NCBI GenBank assembly: GCA_037039685.1
Contig: JAWNGF010000011.1
Coordinates: forward strand, 1,178,001-1,242,000
Length of the DNA: 64,000 bases
Source: Ceratobasidium sp. AG-K
Taxonomy: Eukaryota > Basidiomycota > Agaricomycetes > Cantharellales > Ceratobasidiaceae
Reading direction: 5' to 3'
Shown here: positions 46,046 to 58,329 of the stretch, in pieces
Layout: each line of letters opens with the position of its first letter
Numbering within the stretch: the first letter of the stretch is position 1
Position numbers and translations under genes: made by a program
The notes under the pieces: generated by a model
Database searches by the model: none
Told to the model about the DNA's origin: nothing
Seen by the model: the letters and a program-made list of their open reading frames with translations, nothing else

Positions 46046-47197
46046 TTATGCCTCGGCGGCGCGTTGCCTCCTGCGCTGGTCGCGCTCCTCAGAAATAGTG
46101 AGCTTGGTTCCCTTGCCCTTGGGCAGCGAGATCCAGGCTTTTGGGCCCTGACCAATGACGAAAATGTTCGAGACCCTATGCGCGCCAAGTCAAAACCCGG
46201 GACAAATTGCAATGCGGACGGACGTACCGGGTGGCAAAGTCACGGTCAAGAACGTCCTTGACGTGGACAATGTCGAATCCTCCAATGTGACGCTCACGGT
46301 GGGTGATGGTACCGACGCGACCCATGTTACGACCACCGGTGATCATGACGAGGTTGCCGGTATCAAACTTGACATAGTCGGCAATTTTGCCGGTCGCAAT
46401 GTCAAACTTGACAGTATCGTTGACTGCACTCTATTGAGCATTGAATCGAGCAAAAGGCAAGGGAACGTACCCCTGATGTGAGGGTCGGGGTAGCGGATCG
46501 TTCGTCCGTCGTGGGTGACGATATACGGAACACCACGGGCACCAAGGGCGACCTTCTTGACCTTGAGCAGCTTGTAGCTCGCCTCCTCGGCGGTGATACG
46601 GTGGATGGTGAAGCGGCCCTTGACATCGTACAAGAGGCGGAAGTGCTCGCCAGACTTGTCGATCGAGATCACATCTGTGTCGGATGTGAGCCCGAGTCTA
46701 TGTAAATTAGGTTTTGAGCAGACTGACCCATGTAGCCGGTAGGATAGGTGTTGTCGGTCCGGACCTTTCCATCAACCTTGATCAATCGCTGAGCGGTGAT
46801 CGCGGTGACTTCACGGTTGGTCAACGCATACTTCAGACGGTTGCGCAAGAAGATGGAGAGAGGGAGGGATTCACGGAGTCGGTGGGGACCGGGAGACGGA
46901 CGGGGAGCCTAGTGAGATTTCCCTTCAGCCGCGGACTTGTTAGCATTCGTATTCGATTGTACGCACGTAGGTTCCGGATAGCTTGTCCAGCATCCAGGAG
47001 CTGGGCGCTGCAAGGCGCTTCAAGTGCTTTTTGGGTCCCCGGGCCTGCGTAGGTCAAGTCGTCAGTCATCCGAATTTGCGCGAAACGAGTCCATCCAGCC
47101 CAAGTGCTCCCATCCGCCATTCTCCACCAGATTCCTCCACTCTCGACGACATATAACGCCCTCCTTCAGCTATCAAGCAGAGAGACATCCTCACCAT
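46046..47197 (-). CDS. rps4: 40S ribosomal protein S4 (eS4)
   Basis: Structural protein of the small ribosomal subunit. As in many fungal ribosomal-protein genes, the first exon is only the ATG (47197-47195), followed by a long intron of about 145 nt ending at 'ACGCAG'. The second exon starts '[19 protein letters not shown]'. Spliced segments then give '[18 protein letters not shown]', '[20 protein letters not shown]', '[11 protein letters not shown]', '[20 protein letters not shown]', '[18 protein letters not shown]', '[20 protein letters not shown]' (KOW-like) and '[20 protein letters not shown]', ending '[13 protein letters not shown]'. About 262 residues, the normal length. Highly conserved and certainly real. 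Confidence 0.96.
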
Positions 47198-47897
47198 GAT
47201 GAGTTCGGCGTTGCAGGTCGGTCTTGACGGTCTTGACGAGTGTTCGGACGCACGCCTGTGATGTGATACACAATTGGCAGGGGGTTTGCTTCCGAGGACC
47301 CTGAGTCCGGTGGACAAACAACGATGCGTCGAGGATTACCTAAGAGGGGTATGTCCATCTATAATTCAAGGATGAGAACATCTAGCGAGAAGCCCTGATC
47401 AACGCAGGCTCCATAAATCCGTAGTAACCACCTTGCAGCCAGTGTTGACACTGTTTCGCGAGTTATATACGCATGCAACCCTCCTTGGCGGCACGCCGAC
47501 TTCGTGGAGTAGCGTCCCAGTTCCGTTCTCAGACAATTTTGTATCACAGTACATGCGATCACGAAATCAGAATAAATAGCAAGTTACAAACGGCAGAATG
47601 AGGAGGACACGGACAAAGAAGATGAGCAACGAATTGGGTGGCTGAGGTGAGTGTTCAACTAGAGATATGGTCATGGGCAACACTCTGCGAGCAGACGCAG
47701 GCAAGTGGATTAGCTGCTTGCGATCGGAACGGAAAGCTCCAAAATAATGACATATGTGATTCGGGAGAAGTTGGTAATGCAAAAGCAGATGAATGAAGAC
47801 TCAATCGGCAGACGCAGCTAAGCTTGGACCTGGATCGGACCTGGACCTAGACTCAGCTTTGGGCTTGAACTTTGACTAAGATATATGCGGACTTACG
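47198..47897. promoter_or_regulatory. RPS4 upstream region
   Basis: Contains the RPS4 promoter and the 3' end of the kinase-TPR gene from the other side. A small GGACCTGG direct repeat lies at about 47824-47850. No gene is recognised. Confidence 0.35.
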
Positions 47898-50448
47898 CTA
47901 TTGATATGATCCAAGGTTTCGTTGTGGATTCATGGCGTTTGCCTCGGTCATGAGAGCGTCATACTGGCTGTGGCGACCTTGAGCCTGATATGTGAGTGCG
48001 AGGTTTCGTACGCTTATAAGTGTGTCGGGATGTGTTTCTCCGAGCACCCGCTTGCGAGCAGCCAGCACTTCGACCTCGAGCGCCTCTGCCTCTGCCAGTC
48101 GATCTTGTTCAGAGTACGTCACCGCCAGGTTCGCCATGCTCGTCAATGTATCTGGATGGTCGTCTCCTAGCACCCGCTTGCGAGCAGCCAGCACTGCGAC
48201 CTCGAGCGCCTCTGCCTCTGCCAGTCGACCTTGTTCATGGTACGTCGACGCTAGGTTCGCCATGCTCTTCAATGTATGCGGATGGTCGTCTCCGAGCACC
48301 CGCTTGCGAGCAGCCAGCACGTCGACGTGGAGCGCCTCTGCCTCTGCCAGTCGACCTTTGTTACGGTACGTCGACGCTAGGTTCCCCATGCTCGTCAATG
48401 TATGCGGATGGTCGTCTCCGAGCACCCGCTTGCGAGCAGCCAGCGCTTCGACCTCGAGCGCCTCTGCCTCTGCCAGTCGACCTAGTTTATGGTACGTCAC
48501 TGCTAGGTTCCCCATGCTCGTCAATGTATCGGGATGGTCGTCTCCGAGAACCCGCTTGCGAGCAGCCAGCACTTCGACCTCGAGCGCCTCTGCCTCTGCC
48601 AGTCGACCTTGTTCATAGTACGTCACCGCTAGGTTCGCCATGCTCGCCAATGTATCTGGATGGTCGTCTCCGAGCACCCGCTTGCGAGCAGCCAGCACTT
48701 CGACCTGGAGCGCCTCTGCCTCTGCCAGTCGACCTTGTTTATGGTACGTCACTGCTAGGTTCGCCATGCTCGTCAATGTGTCAGGATGGTCACCTCCGAG
48801 CACTACTTGGCGAGTGGACGCCGCATTTTCTGGCAGTGGCCCCCTTCCTTCTATCCGGGGCCGCTTATGCTGGTTCATCACCGGGGTTGCAATACCTTGG
48901 AAGACGTCAGGACGCTCCTCTTCATTCCATCGCTTGTGCGTTGCTTGCGGGCCAACTTTCATCTTCTGCAACCCAACCACGATCTCGTTATGTGGTCTCA
49001 AATTGACAGCATTTTGAGCTTCATTATCCAGCATTGTTGGGCCTTGAGACCCCGTTGTCGGGATACCAGGGGAGGTCTTCTGGGTAAGATACGGAGTTGT
49101 CGCATGATGTAACACACACAATGCCATTGCTTACCTCAATCTCGGCTAAAATCGATCCTTTCGTTGCGGTGGTGTTTGTCAGATGACTGTCGAATATAAT
49201 CCGCAGCTTTTCTTCGACACTCCGAATATCGATTCGCTCTGATGGCTCCACGGTCCAACATTCGAGTAGTATTTTCCATAATTCATCACCTATAGCAGCC
49301 GTAGGGCGATCTGGAGTCTGGTTTTTGACTCCAACTAACACTACCACCCGTCGTTCGCTGTACTGGCTGTACGGCACTTGTCCGGTTATTGTCTCCTGTA
49401 ATCCCGCCGTCACTCAAGTGGCTTTGAGAGGTCAATTTCTATATACGTACGAGTACAGTCTGGACGATCACGTCAGCGCATTCCATTTGAGACCTGAGAA
49501 CGTCATTGACGCACCATTCCATACGCATACACGTCCGCTTCCTTGCTCTGGAATGGATTGTTGTCGTTTGTCAGCAGTTCGGGCGCCTATCTCAACGATT
49601 CAGTCGAGCACGGGTGGCGAATGCAATTTATATATACCGCCCATCGGACTGAGATGCTGGCGTTTTTTGTGGTGCTGAACTGCAGCGTGAGATCCTTAAG
49701 GTGCGAACTCCCAAAATCGGCAATCATAGCGGTGCCGTCGAAGGAGACCATCACGTTTGCCTGACCCATTGTTTTGTTTTAGTAACAATGCCTTCACGTT
49801 AGGATGCAAGGTCGCATGCACACCGCTTTCAGATCGCCATGAACCTATGCAATGAACTCTTCAGCTGAGCTGTTTGGAGCTAGGATATCAGTACAATTGT
49901 CTTACCATCCCATTGCTATGGATATAGCTTAACCCGGCACACACGTCCATACACTAGATTCGTGAGATCAGTTTATGAGTGTTGATTGTTACTAATAGTT
50001 ACCAGGGATCCTCGATCTGCTTTTGGGTTGTTTTCGACATATGCCGCAAGACTTCCGTTATCCAGCCATTCCGATACCATAGCCATATTTCCTTGGAAGA
50101 TTGCCAATCCCATAAGCGGAAGCACGTTGCGGTGTCCCAACCTCGACCAATAATACAATTCCCTCGCTGCTCTCTATGAAATGACACACAGATTCAGTAG
50201 GTTTTCGCCATCACACTAATTGTTCGACTCACTTTCAAACCCTTTTGGTGAATATCGTCACTCCCAGGTCTTTCAAAAAGTCTCAATGACTTGATGGCTA
50301 TTTTGGTCCCATGGTGTAAACTCCCTTGGTACACGTCACAGAAGCCACCTCCTGCAAGCGGTAGATCACTACAAGCAGCCAGGTCTATTGATGAGGTTAG
50401 GTTAGGACAGCCGCTCTTCTCCAAATCACCGATGATGTCTTCCAATGA
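47898..50448 (-). CDS. TKL-type protein kinase fused to seven kinesin-light-chain TPRs (copy A)
   Basis: Predicted cytoplasmic kinase with a protein-binding tail. The kinase part has the Gly loop 'PLAGGGFCDVYQG', the lysine of 'AIKSLRLF', 'GHRNVLPLMGLAIFQG', the catalytic loop 'VHGDLKA/N' (Gly where HRD has Arg), 'MIADFGSSHL' with DFG, and 'APELL' with 'SKEADVYAYGMV', so the main catalytic residues are present. After the linker 'VVGLQKMKVGPQATHKRWNE' come seven 42-residue TPRs of the type 'LGDDHPDTLTSMANLAVTY'. The first located exon starts at 50448 after an acceptor (TATAG). In the neighbouring paralogue the matching exon is preceded by a short ATG exon, which I could not find here, so the 5' end may be missing or far upstream. 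Several short introns break up the kinase domain. Confidence 0.8.
47960..48815 (-). repeat. 126-bp tandem repeats encoding TPRs (seven units)
   Basis: Seven head-to-tail 126-bp units, the inner five or six almost identical in DNA. Differences cluster at the codons after 'TY' (HKQ, YEQ, HKL, RNK, HEQ, SEQ), at Asp/His in 'HPxTL' and at two residues of 'ALxVxVL'. The array leaves the opposite strand open for 328 codons, which is not a gene. Confidence 0.9.
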
Positions 50449-51232
50449 CTATACAAACGAGCTTTGTAATAAATCAAGCTGAACTACGTGGCTTGTTCGA
50501 ACCACCCACTCGCCGTTTTACTACTAATCCGGTGCATGCCAGCTAGTCAGGAATGGAACGCGAATTCCGTGCTAACACGAGATATCCTGATCGGTTTCCA
50601 AGAGCAAGTATGATGAACTAAAAGTATCGAAGTATTACTGAACAAGGTGGTGGGCACGAGGCAGGTCAGAAACCGTGCACTCTGGACCCGGGCCAATGAA
50701 TTCGCCAGTACCGGGCTGTTTGGTATTGTTTATCCAGGACCGAGACACCTCGGGCTTGCCTCTTACATCGCATATTGACCTCCCTTTCCCTCACAGTAGT
50801 GCGGGGACTGTGTTTGGCTAACCAGGCCAATTGGACATGCTAGGGACTTGCTTGTGATAAGTCCTTATATTTCTCTCGGGCGGGGACCATCAGGAAAACT
50901 ACGCTGAGATTTGACCCTGATTTCGGTACTTTTTGCTGCTTTTTGGTGATTTGCAACTTAGAACTTTGCATCAAATGACCTAAAAGCCCCCAAATCTCAG
51001 AGCATGTTCTCCTGATGGCTGCCGCCGATAGGCACGCGTGTAGACTACTTTAATCTACTACTTAGAATACTTCAATAGCGTATAATACAAGTAGCTTATA
51101 ATAAGAGCTGGAACCGCATAAAATTCGAAAACCATCCAGAGGAACTGGGAGAGAATCCAATCAAGCCAACAAAACAAGAGCCACCGGTCATCTCTCCACC
51201 CTCGACATCAGGATAAGTACATAAATACATTT
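50449..51232. other. Intergenic between kinase-TPR paralogues
   Basis: About 780 bp with no recognised coding sequence. I searched the first 250 bp for an ATG exon of copy A with a GT donor and found none that fits. Confidence 0.4.
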
Positions 51233-53420
51233 TTACGAGTGAGGATGGTCTTCTCCAAGAAGCTGCTTTTGAATTGCTACCACCTGGGTTTGCAGCGATT
51301 GCGCATTAGCTACCTGCCCTAGTTGGAAGTACGTCGCGGCCAAGTTCACCATGCTAAGTACCGTATCAGGGTGCGTCTCCCCAAGAACTTGTTTGCGAGA
51401 AGCCAGCAGTTTGGCCTCCAGCAATTCAGAATCCACAAGTCGACCTTGTTGGTAGTACGTTGTAGCTAGGTTTGCCATGCTTCGTAATGTATCGGGATGA
51501 TACTCTCCGAGGGTTTGTCTCCGAACGGCCAGCAATTCATCTTCGAGCGACTCTGCACGAGCTAGCCGACCTTGAGTACAGTATATAGTAGCTAGGTTTG
51601 CCATACTATGAATCGTGTCTGGGTGGTGTTCTCCCAGGACCCGCCTACGACCGGTCAGTGCTTTCATCTCCGCCGACTCGGCGTCCGCCAGTCGACCTTG
51701 TTTGTTGTATATGGTCGCGAGGTTGGTCATGGAAAGGAACACGTCTGGATGATCATCTCCGAGCACTTGTTTGCGAGCAGCGAGTAATTCGGCCTCCAAT
51801 GACTCTGCATCCGTTAATTGGCCTTGATTGTGGTACGTTGCTGCTAGGTTTTCCATGCTCAGGAACCTCCTGGGGTCGAGCCTCCCGAAAGCCCTCAGAC
51901 CAGGTTCGCCTCCCGTTGTTGGGAATTTGGTGTTCAAGTCGCCAATCTAAACAATTTCACAAATAGATATTTGTACTGAATATTAAAACATATACCATCT
52001 AGAGCGAGAAATGCATACCGTAAATCGACCAGAATCGCTTCCCTTCGTCGCTTTTGAAGAAGGGGTAACGAGCTGTTGCAGCCGTTCTTCAACGTTCGTG
52101 ATTGTTGGTCGCTCGGATTGTTTCAAGGCCCAGCAGTCCAGCAGTATGTCCCACAGTTCATCGCTCGCGACAGCCCTTGGACGGTCTGGGATTTTGTGTT
52201 CAACCGCAACAAGAAAGATGACTCGTCGCTCACTGAACTCGTCATACGGGACTTTTCCAGTGAGTGTTTCCTGCAGTTATCATGGCGTTAACCCCGTTAC
52301 GTATGGTATTCACGGTGAACATACTAGAACGGTCTAGGGGACGCATTAGTTGGACCACACGGAATTACGAATCGTGTACTCGCACCATCCCAAATGCATA
52401 CACGTCAGCCTCCTTACTCAAGTGCAGACTGTCCTCGTCATCTAGTAGCTCGGGCGCCTGGCAACAACGGTGGTCAATTGCATTCGGCCGTATGACATGA
52501 CTCGTACCGCCCATCTAACCGAGAAATTGGCCTCTTTTGTGCCAGTAAACTTCAGCGTAAGCTCCTTGAGCTGCGAATTTCCAAAGTCCGCAATCATTGC
52601 GATGCCGTCGGGTGATACCATGACATTTGCCTGGCGAAATTAATCATATAAGTTGCCGTCCCGTTGATTTTGTATTCACTGCAAGAACCTACCGCTTTAA
52701 GGTCACCGTGAACCTGATCGAGTGATTCGAATCGTTAAATATTACAGGACTCGCCATGGATATGAGATAATCTCACCATATTATTGGTATGAATATAGCT
52801 GAGTCCCATGCAAATGTCCATGCACTAACCTTTCTCGCGTGAGCGTTTGTCTCTAGTAGGGCAATTACTCACGAGGTCATTGCGGTTTACGTCTGGGTTT
52901 AACCTGATATAGGATGTTAGGTCTCCATTCTTCATCCATTCGGATATCATCGACATATGACCTTGGTAAATCGCAAGTCCCATCAACGGAAGCACGTTGC
53001 GATGCTTCAACTTTGACCAGTAATATAACTCTCTAGCCGCGCACTATCAACGGGTGAGAATCATGAGAGGGTCTACGAAGGATCGTTGATAAACCTACTT
53101 TGAGGATTTTCTCCTTATTACTGTTTTTCCCCGGCCCGTCGAATACTCTTAGTGACTTGATAGCTATTTCCACGCCGCGACCCATCGTCCCCCGATACAC
53201 GTTGCAAAACCCTCCTCCGGCTAATGGTCGCTGACTACACGTGGCTAAATTAATTGACGAAGTAAGGTTCGGGCAGTCACGCTTGGCCAATGCATCAATG
53301 ATGTCTTCTAATGACTAGTCACGGAGGAGAAACAATCGTTAGTTCTAGTGCCGCAAGGCACAGCAAATGCCTAGCCACTGATAGTAGGTTACTCACCGTT
53401 GCACTTCCGATCAGGTCCAT
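51233..53420 (-). CDS. TKL-type protein kinase fused to kinesin-light-chain TPRs (copy B)
   Basis: Paralogue of copy A in the same orientation. The ATG at 53420 opens a short exon 'MDLIGSAT' whose GTGAGT donor joins in phase to 'SLEDIIDALAKRDCPNLTSS'. The kinase domain has 'PLAGGGFCNVYRG', 'AIKSLRVF', 'KHRNVLPLMGLAIYQGHM', 'VHGDLKA/N', 'MIADFGNSQLKELTL' and 'APELL' with 'SKEADVYAFGMV', so the catalytic Lys and the DFG Asp are kept. The hinge between kinase and TPR carries 'ERPTITNVEERLQQLV'. Five TPRs follow ('HPDTIHSMANLATIYCTQG' type), more diverged from each other than those of copy A, ending 'LLGEDHPHS'. About seven introns. It probably senses or binds a partner through the TPRs; the signalling target is unknown. 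Confidence 0.82.
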
Positions 53421-55297
53421 GAGGCAGTGTGAGATGGATGAGGTTGTTGGAAGTTGGTGAATAGACTCGATCGAGGGGTAGATAAACAAACGTGTTGTGG
53501 TGTCGGTGAAGCAGTCTGGAGTTATGCAGGGTTCAGTCTGTTGCTAGTCATAAATGAGGCGTGAGTTTCGCCCACGCGTGATTATTAGAAGGCCTACTTG
53601 TGTGTGTAAGACCTCGAAAACGAAGTGGTAAATAAACTCCAAGTCGGGATGGTGGTGATGATTCAAGTGTTCGGAAAGCGACATAAGCGCCCAGAGGAAG
53701 GTTTTCCACGTGACGCTCGTAAGGAAACGTTATGGGGGAGGGCGGTGCATGATCATGAACCACGGGGCATATATGCAGACCAGTCCAACTATAGATCCCC
53801 GCAGGGCCAATCTGGCTGCCTGGGTAAGTATGGGCCACTCGTCGAACATAACTGGTAATCTTCCTCTAGCACGTTGTTTGAGCAGTCATCGATTTGCGTG
53901 GTCCGAATAGGAAATAAAATATTGGAATAGTCAAATCGGTGCAAAATAAGAATACGTTTGACTCGGTAGTGTTCCGTATAGTCTATTGTTCCCTCTACCC
54001 GAATGAAGAACCAGTGGTTTGAATCAATATTTATGACGAGATATATGACCAAAAATTAAACTCGCCGGCGCATCTGAGAGGAACGAGGCCAAGATTATGC
54101 GACTCGCGTCATGTGAGCAAGAGGGTGCAGTGTTTATTTTATAGTGAGGGGTATATGAGTACCGAATACGTGAGAATCGAGAGGAAAAGCGGAAGCGTGG
54201 TTCAAAATCGGGGAGTCGCGCACCACAGAGGGGAAATGGGAGGGGTAGCGATGAGCCGCACAACGGCGATTAAGACGAAGCACGAGGCGAGCGAAGTAGC
54301 AAATAGCCGTACTTAGGCGGTTTCAAGCTACACCTTGACGTTGGAGAAAAGTTCTGTCCGACTCACCGGCGAGCAGGGAGGTGAGAGAAATAGCCAGAGC
54401 AGATGAACACAAGCCAGGATCTTTGGCGCCGAACGAAGTCTTTGCTACAAATTTCGTAAGAGTACTCAAGTCCCCATGCTAGTGTGGCAGGCAAGACTGA
54501 AGGGTCGCCAGAAGCTACAAGAAGTTTGCGCAAAGCCGTTATGCTTGAGCTGAGGCGCAGCTGCCGGTATTCCAGCCTTACAGGTTGCCTCGGCACCCAT
54601 CGAGCTTCGGGCCATACCACGTGCACCTGGAAACATCAACCCCAACTCGACAATAGGCTTCTGAAAATCCAGGTATCTGCGTACTGGTCGAGCCGCTTGA
54701 CTTTGACCTGCGCGGATGATACTGTCTATTGCGGGCTGCTTTTGGCGGTGAGCGTGGGAATAGTCATGTGACCGTCTGATGGCGAGGCGAATCGTTTCCC
54801 AGCCGCATCCGCCTTCCGCTTCCCCTCCTCCTGCGACCACATCTTTCTGCACAATCTAGCTAAGTAGAAGAGTTTGACACAAATAGTATTGAATTTGACG
54901 AGACACAGCAAACTGGACAGACTATCGATAACTCCGAGGGGGGTTACCATGCGGCTAATCCTGGCACTCGAACACTCATCTCGTCCTATCCTGAGACACC
55001 ACGGCCCCACACGACGGCGTCGGATGACACACGCTAATCGGAAAACTTGGTTCAACAAGCTCACGGCAAACTATCAGCCTCAGAGTCAAACAGAAACGCA
55101 GGGGAGCACGGCGAGGACGCGACGAACGCGGGAAAGCATGTCAAGCCCACTCCCGAAACCCGATAGAGTTCCTGTCCACTCCCAGGGACTGCGTTCATAA
55201 GGTGAGTCGACCCATATCTAATTAGAACCAACCGCTAATTGGTGACATCGCATTAGGGATCTCCCTATCCTCCCATCGTCACCAAACACGACTCGGC
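53421..55297. other. Gene-poor stretch
   Basis: No convincing coding sequence or RNA gene. Several open frames of 60-130 codons on both strands lack motifs, and their compositions look accidental. Confidence 0.4.
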
Positions 55298-55499
55298 ATG
55301 TCGAACCCTGCCATCGCGTCGTCACCGATCGCAACCTCGTGTCACGCACCGCGGACTCTCATGTGCTGCGAGATCGGCCTTGCGATGGCTGCCGTTGATT
55401 TACCTCGGTGTACTACATTTCCTCGCTACTTCAAGCGCGCATCGTGCTTCGTTGGTTACTCCTGGATCTCCCGTCGCAATCTCATGACTCGTTGGATCG

Positions 55500-55950
55500 C
55501 TACCCTATTCTACGCTGGCCCCTTTCGATCTTCCATGCCTATGGATGTGCCACCTGGTTGTGCCAATGGACATATCGTTTGCCATTGGCGGTCTCTTGTC
55601 ATATACCTTCGTCTGACCCCGGGTATTAGGATGGACAATCCCATTGTCACTTTCCCGCCCACCCATACCATACCCACCGTCACTTACAACCCCTATTTTA
55701 TTTTCATGTGTCATACCAATAATGAATTCAACGAATTTCCAAACGCGATTATACCTCGGAACCGGACTTCGGAGCGTTGTTGTAGACTTGAACTCCCTGG
55801 GAAACTCCGTTCAACTCGAATGTACGCGCCATGTAGCGTAACCCGAATTGATACATACGTGACGATCGCCTATGCACCCAAAGCGGAGAGCAAGGTCTCC
55901 TTCCAACGTGTTAGCGGATTAGGTCGTATGCGAGGTGTTGTGCATGAAGA
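55500..55950 (+). repeat. Decayed repeat block, copy 1
   Basis: This segment resembles 56530-57370 in order: 'CCTATGGATGTGCCACC', 'CTATTTTATTTTCA' with 'CGTCATAC'-like sequence, then 'GACTTCGGA', 'AACTCG' and 'TATGCACCCAAAGCGG'. It lies inside a 379-codon frame (55298-56437) that I do not accept as a gene. It could be an old duplicated element. Confidence 0.5.
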
Positions 55951-56529
55951 TGGCGGAGAGGCACGTACGATCAAGTCTGCGTTGCGTTCCCAGACCCGAA
56001 CAGTGCCAACAGTGGAGCGGCAACAGTGTGAACTGATAAGCGCTCTCAAAGTTTCGGGACCTCGGTTATTAGCGCCTACTAGCGGGCCTCCCACAGCTAT
56101 CGTCACCCGCGCTTGTGAGTTTAGCTTTACCAAGATTGTGGGTCTCCCCGGCTGCCACCATGTCACGCGCGAGGCATGTCCGAATGAGGAAAACCAACAG
56201 AGAACCCGACCGGGGCATACCTGCTCCAAAGTGATAACCTGCCACCTACCCAACCTCCACGCCTCACCTGCTAGCGTCCATGCGGGACCGCACAAGCATA
56301 TCCAGCGATATGAGGCGAACTCGAAATCGATTCTTACTTTGCGGATGGTTGAAACGCTCACTTTAAGGTGTGGACAGCTAGCTCGGTACACCGATGCGGG
56401 CACTGTGGGTGGTACGAGTGCTGCGTATATGCGGTGATTCGGATCGACGCTGCGATTAATATTTGAGGAATGCAATAGCACCAAGCGGACAGTCGGGCAA
56501 GAGTGATGTGCGCATATACCCTTACCAAA

Positions 56530-57370
56530 TCGCGTGGCGCTCTCACAGGGAACATCGATGGATCACATTTCCTACGCCGATGGATACGCTACCTCGTTGT
56601 GCCAGTAAACACATCGTTGGCCACTACCGGTCTCTTGCCGCATACCTGCATCCGACCTCGAATATCAGCGTGAACATATTCATGGCCCTTTCCTACCCAT
56701 CCGCACCATGCCCACCGCCGCTGATGACCGCTATTTTATTTTCACGCGTCATACAAATGATGGATCCAACATATTTCCGAATGAAACTATACCTCCGTCA
56801 TTCTGACGGGAAGACCGAATCTATGAGTACTCCATAGGCCTGCAATTGATACCCCGCGACCGAGCACCGGGTTTGGGAAGGGAAGGAGATCCGACGGTCT
56901 CGTTTCGGGGGGCTGTATTGCCTTGCAAGGATCGACGCTGTTGGGTGAGTGATCATTGAGCCTTAGAGAAATCGGATCAGAAGGACGCCGTTTCGCGTGA
57001 CACAGAGCGAGCGGTGCCAATGACAAGTACGAGCCGCGTTACGCGATAGTATCCAATGTATTTATGGGCCGTCTCGAGTCTTAGCGATACAACTCACATG
57101 TACTTGAGATCAAGCTCCGAGTTACATTTCGCATGATTATAATTATAAGAAATAGATATCGATCTTTTTCTAATTGTGTTGCTTCTCTTGAACCAGGCTT
57201 CGGATCGTCATTGCAGACTTGCATTAGCTGGAACTGCAAAGCCCTGTTTGGCTTGAATGGATGTTTCATTTAGCGTAAATATTGTACTATCCGGAATTGA
57301 GGTAGCTGCAGCTATCTACGCGAGAGATTTACTTATGCACCCAAAGCGGCCAACGAGGTCCCCTACTAGG
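56530..57370 (+). repeat. Decayed repeat block, copy 2
   Basis: Matches copy 1 in two parts, about 56560-56815 and 57175-57365, separated by about 350 bp of unrelated sequence that looks inserted. Frames are not conserved in full between the copies. Confidence 0.5.
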
Positions 57371-57899
57371 GATATGGCAGCGGGTCAGACCGTAAGCGTG
57401 GCTCTGAGCGCAGCAATGGTGGAGGAATACGTACGTTTGAATCTGGGTTGTATTCCCAAACTCGATACCGCCAGGTGGGCGACAGTGGATTAAAGTATCG
57501 ACCGGTGGCGAGGTTCTGAATCACGCTTATCAGAGCTCATGTATCTAGTTCACCAATGTGTTTCCCTCACCTTCAGGTAAAGTGGTTGACCTTCGATACA
57601 GTGCGGCGATTTCGGTTTGGTCAATGGGAGTGGTTCACACGATTGATTTGGGCAAGCTAGCCACTTATTTAATTTGGCGGACAAAGCGCTTGGTAATGCT
57701 TACATTAGGATTGTTTAGCTTTGGCATTTCCCTTAGGATAAGCTGTTCATTCCTCATTTGTCCTCCTTGCTATGTCCTTTGTCAACGGCCTTGTACCTCA
57801 TTGTTGGTGTGTCACCATGGCAGTCACTTGGTCACCTGGTTGCCTGTTCAGATTGGGGCTTGCCGGACCTTGGAGCCGTACTGCGTATATATGCGCTCG

Positions 57900-58130
57900 T
57901 ACTACCAGGTTCAGAGTAGGAAGCGAGATATCGATTCGCCTGACTTCTAAAGGAAATAACCAGGCCCCCACAACTTGTCCCCAGATAGCAGATTTACCGG
58001 AGCCTTCTGGTGTATTTGATATAAATGAATGTTGCAACAAGAATCCAATAATACGAGCACAACGAGCCATTTGCATTGCGCACCCCCCATACATGCATAG
58101 GATGAAGCGCTCGATAATGCTTAAGTTATG
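57900..58130 (+). repeat. Second decayed repeat pair, copy 1
   Basis: Shares 'AAAGGAAATAACCAG' and the following diverged 90 bp with 58330-58470. Confidence 0.45.
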
Positions 58131-58329
58131 ATCATACCGAGGTGATATTTCCATCGCGAAGAGCTGCTCAAACTTATGGGTTGATTGCTTCCCCACTGAA
58201 ATGCCTTGCTACGCATAATTTACGTCATTATGGTGCGTCAGAGAGCGGCTACATAGTCAGATATGACTGGTCGGACACTTAGCACATCTATTCCGCTTGG
58301 TGCCGGTTTCATTCGGCTCAGGGTTGATC

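Noticed and set aside
48020..49006. 328-codon open frame on the plus strand
   Set aside because: It is antisense to the 126-bp TPR array. A repeat length divisible by three keeps the frame open, and the translation is a monotonous repeat.
50490..50520. TTCGAAC-like T-loop suggesting a tRNA
   Set aside because: No acceptor stem, D-arm or anticodon arm could be paired around it.
55298..56437. 379-codon plus-strand frame with ATG
   Set aside because: No motif, no intron signals, odd Arg/Thr/Cys-rich composition. It spans one copy of a decayed duplication whose other copy does not keep the frame. Not excluded, but unsupported.
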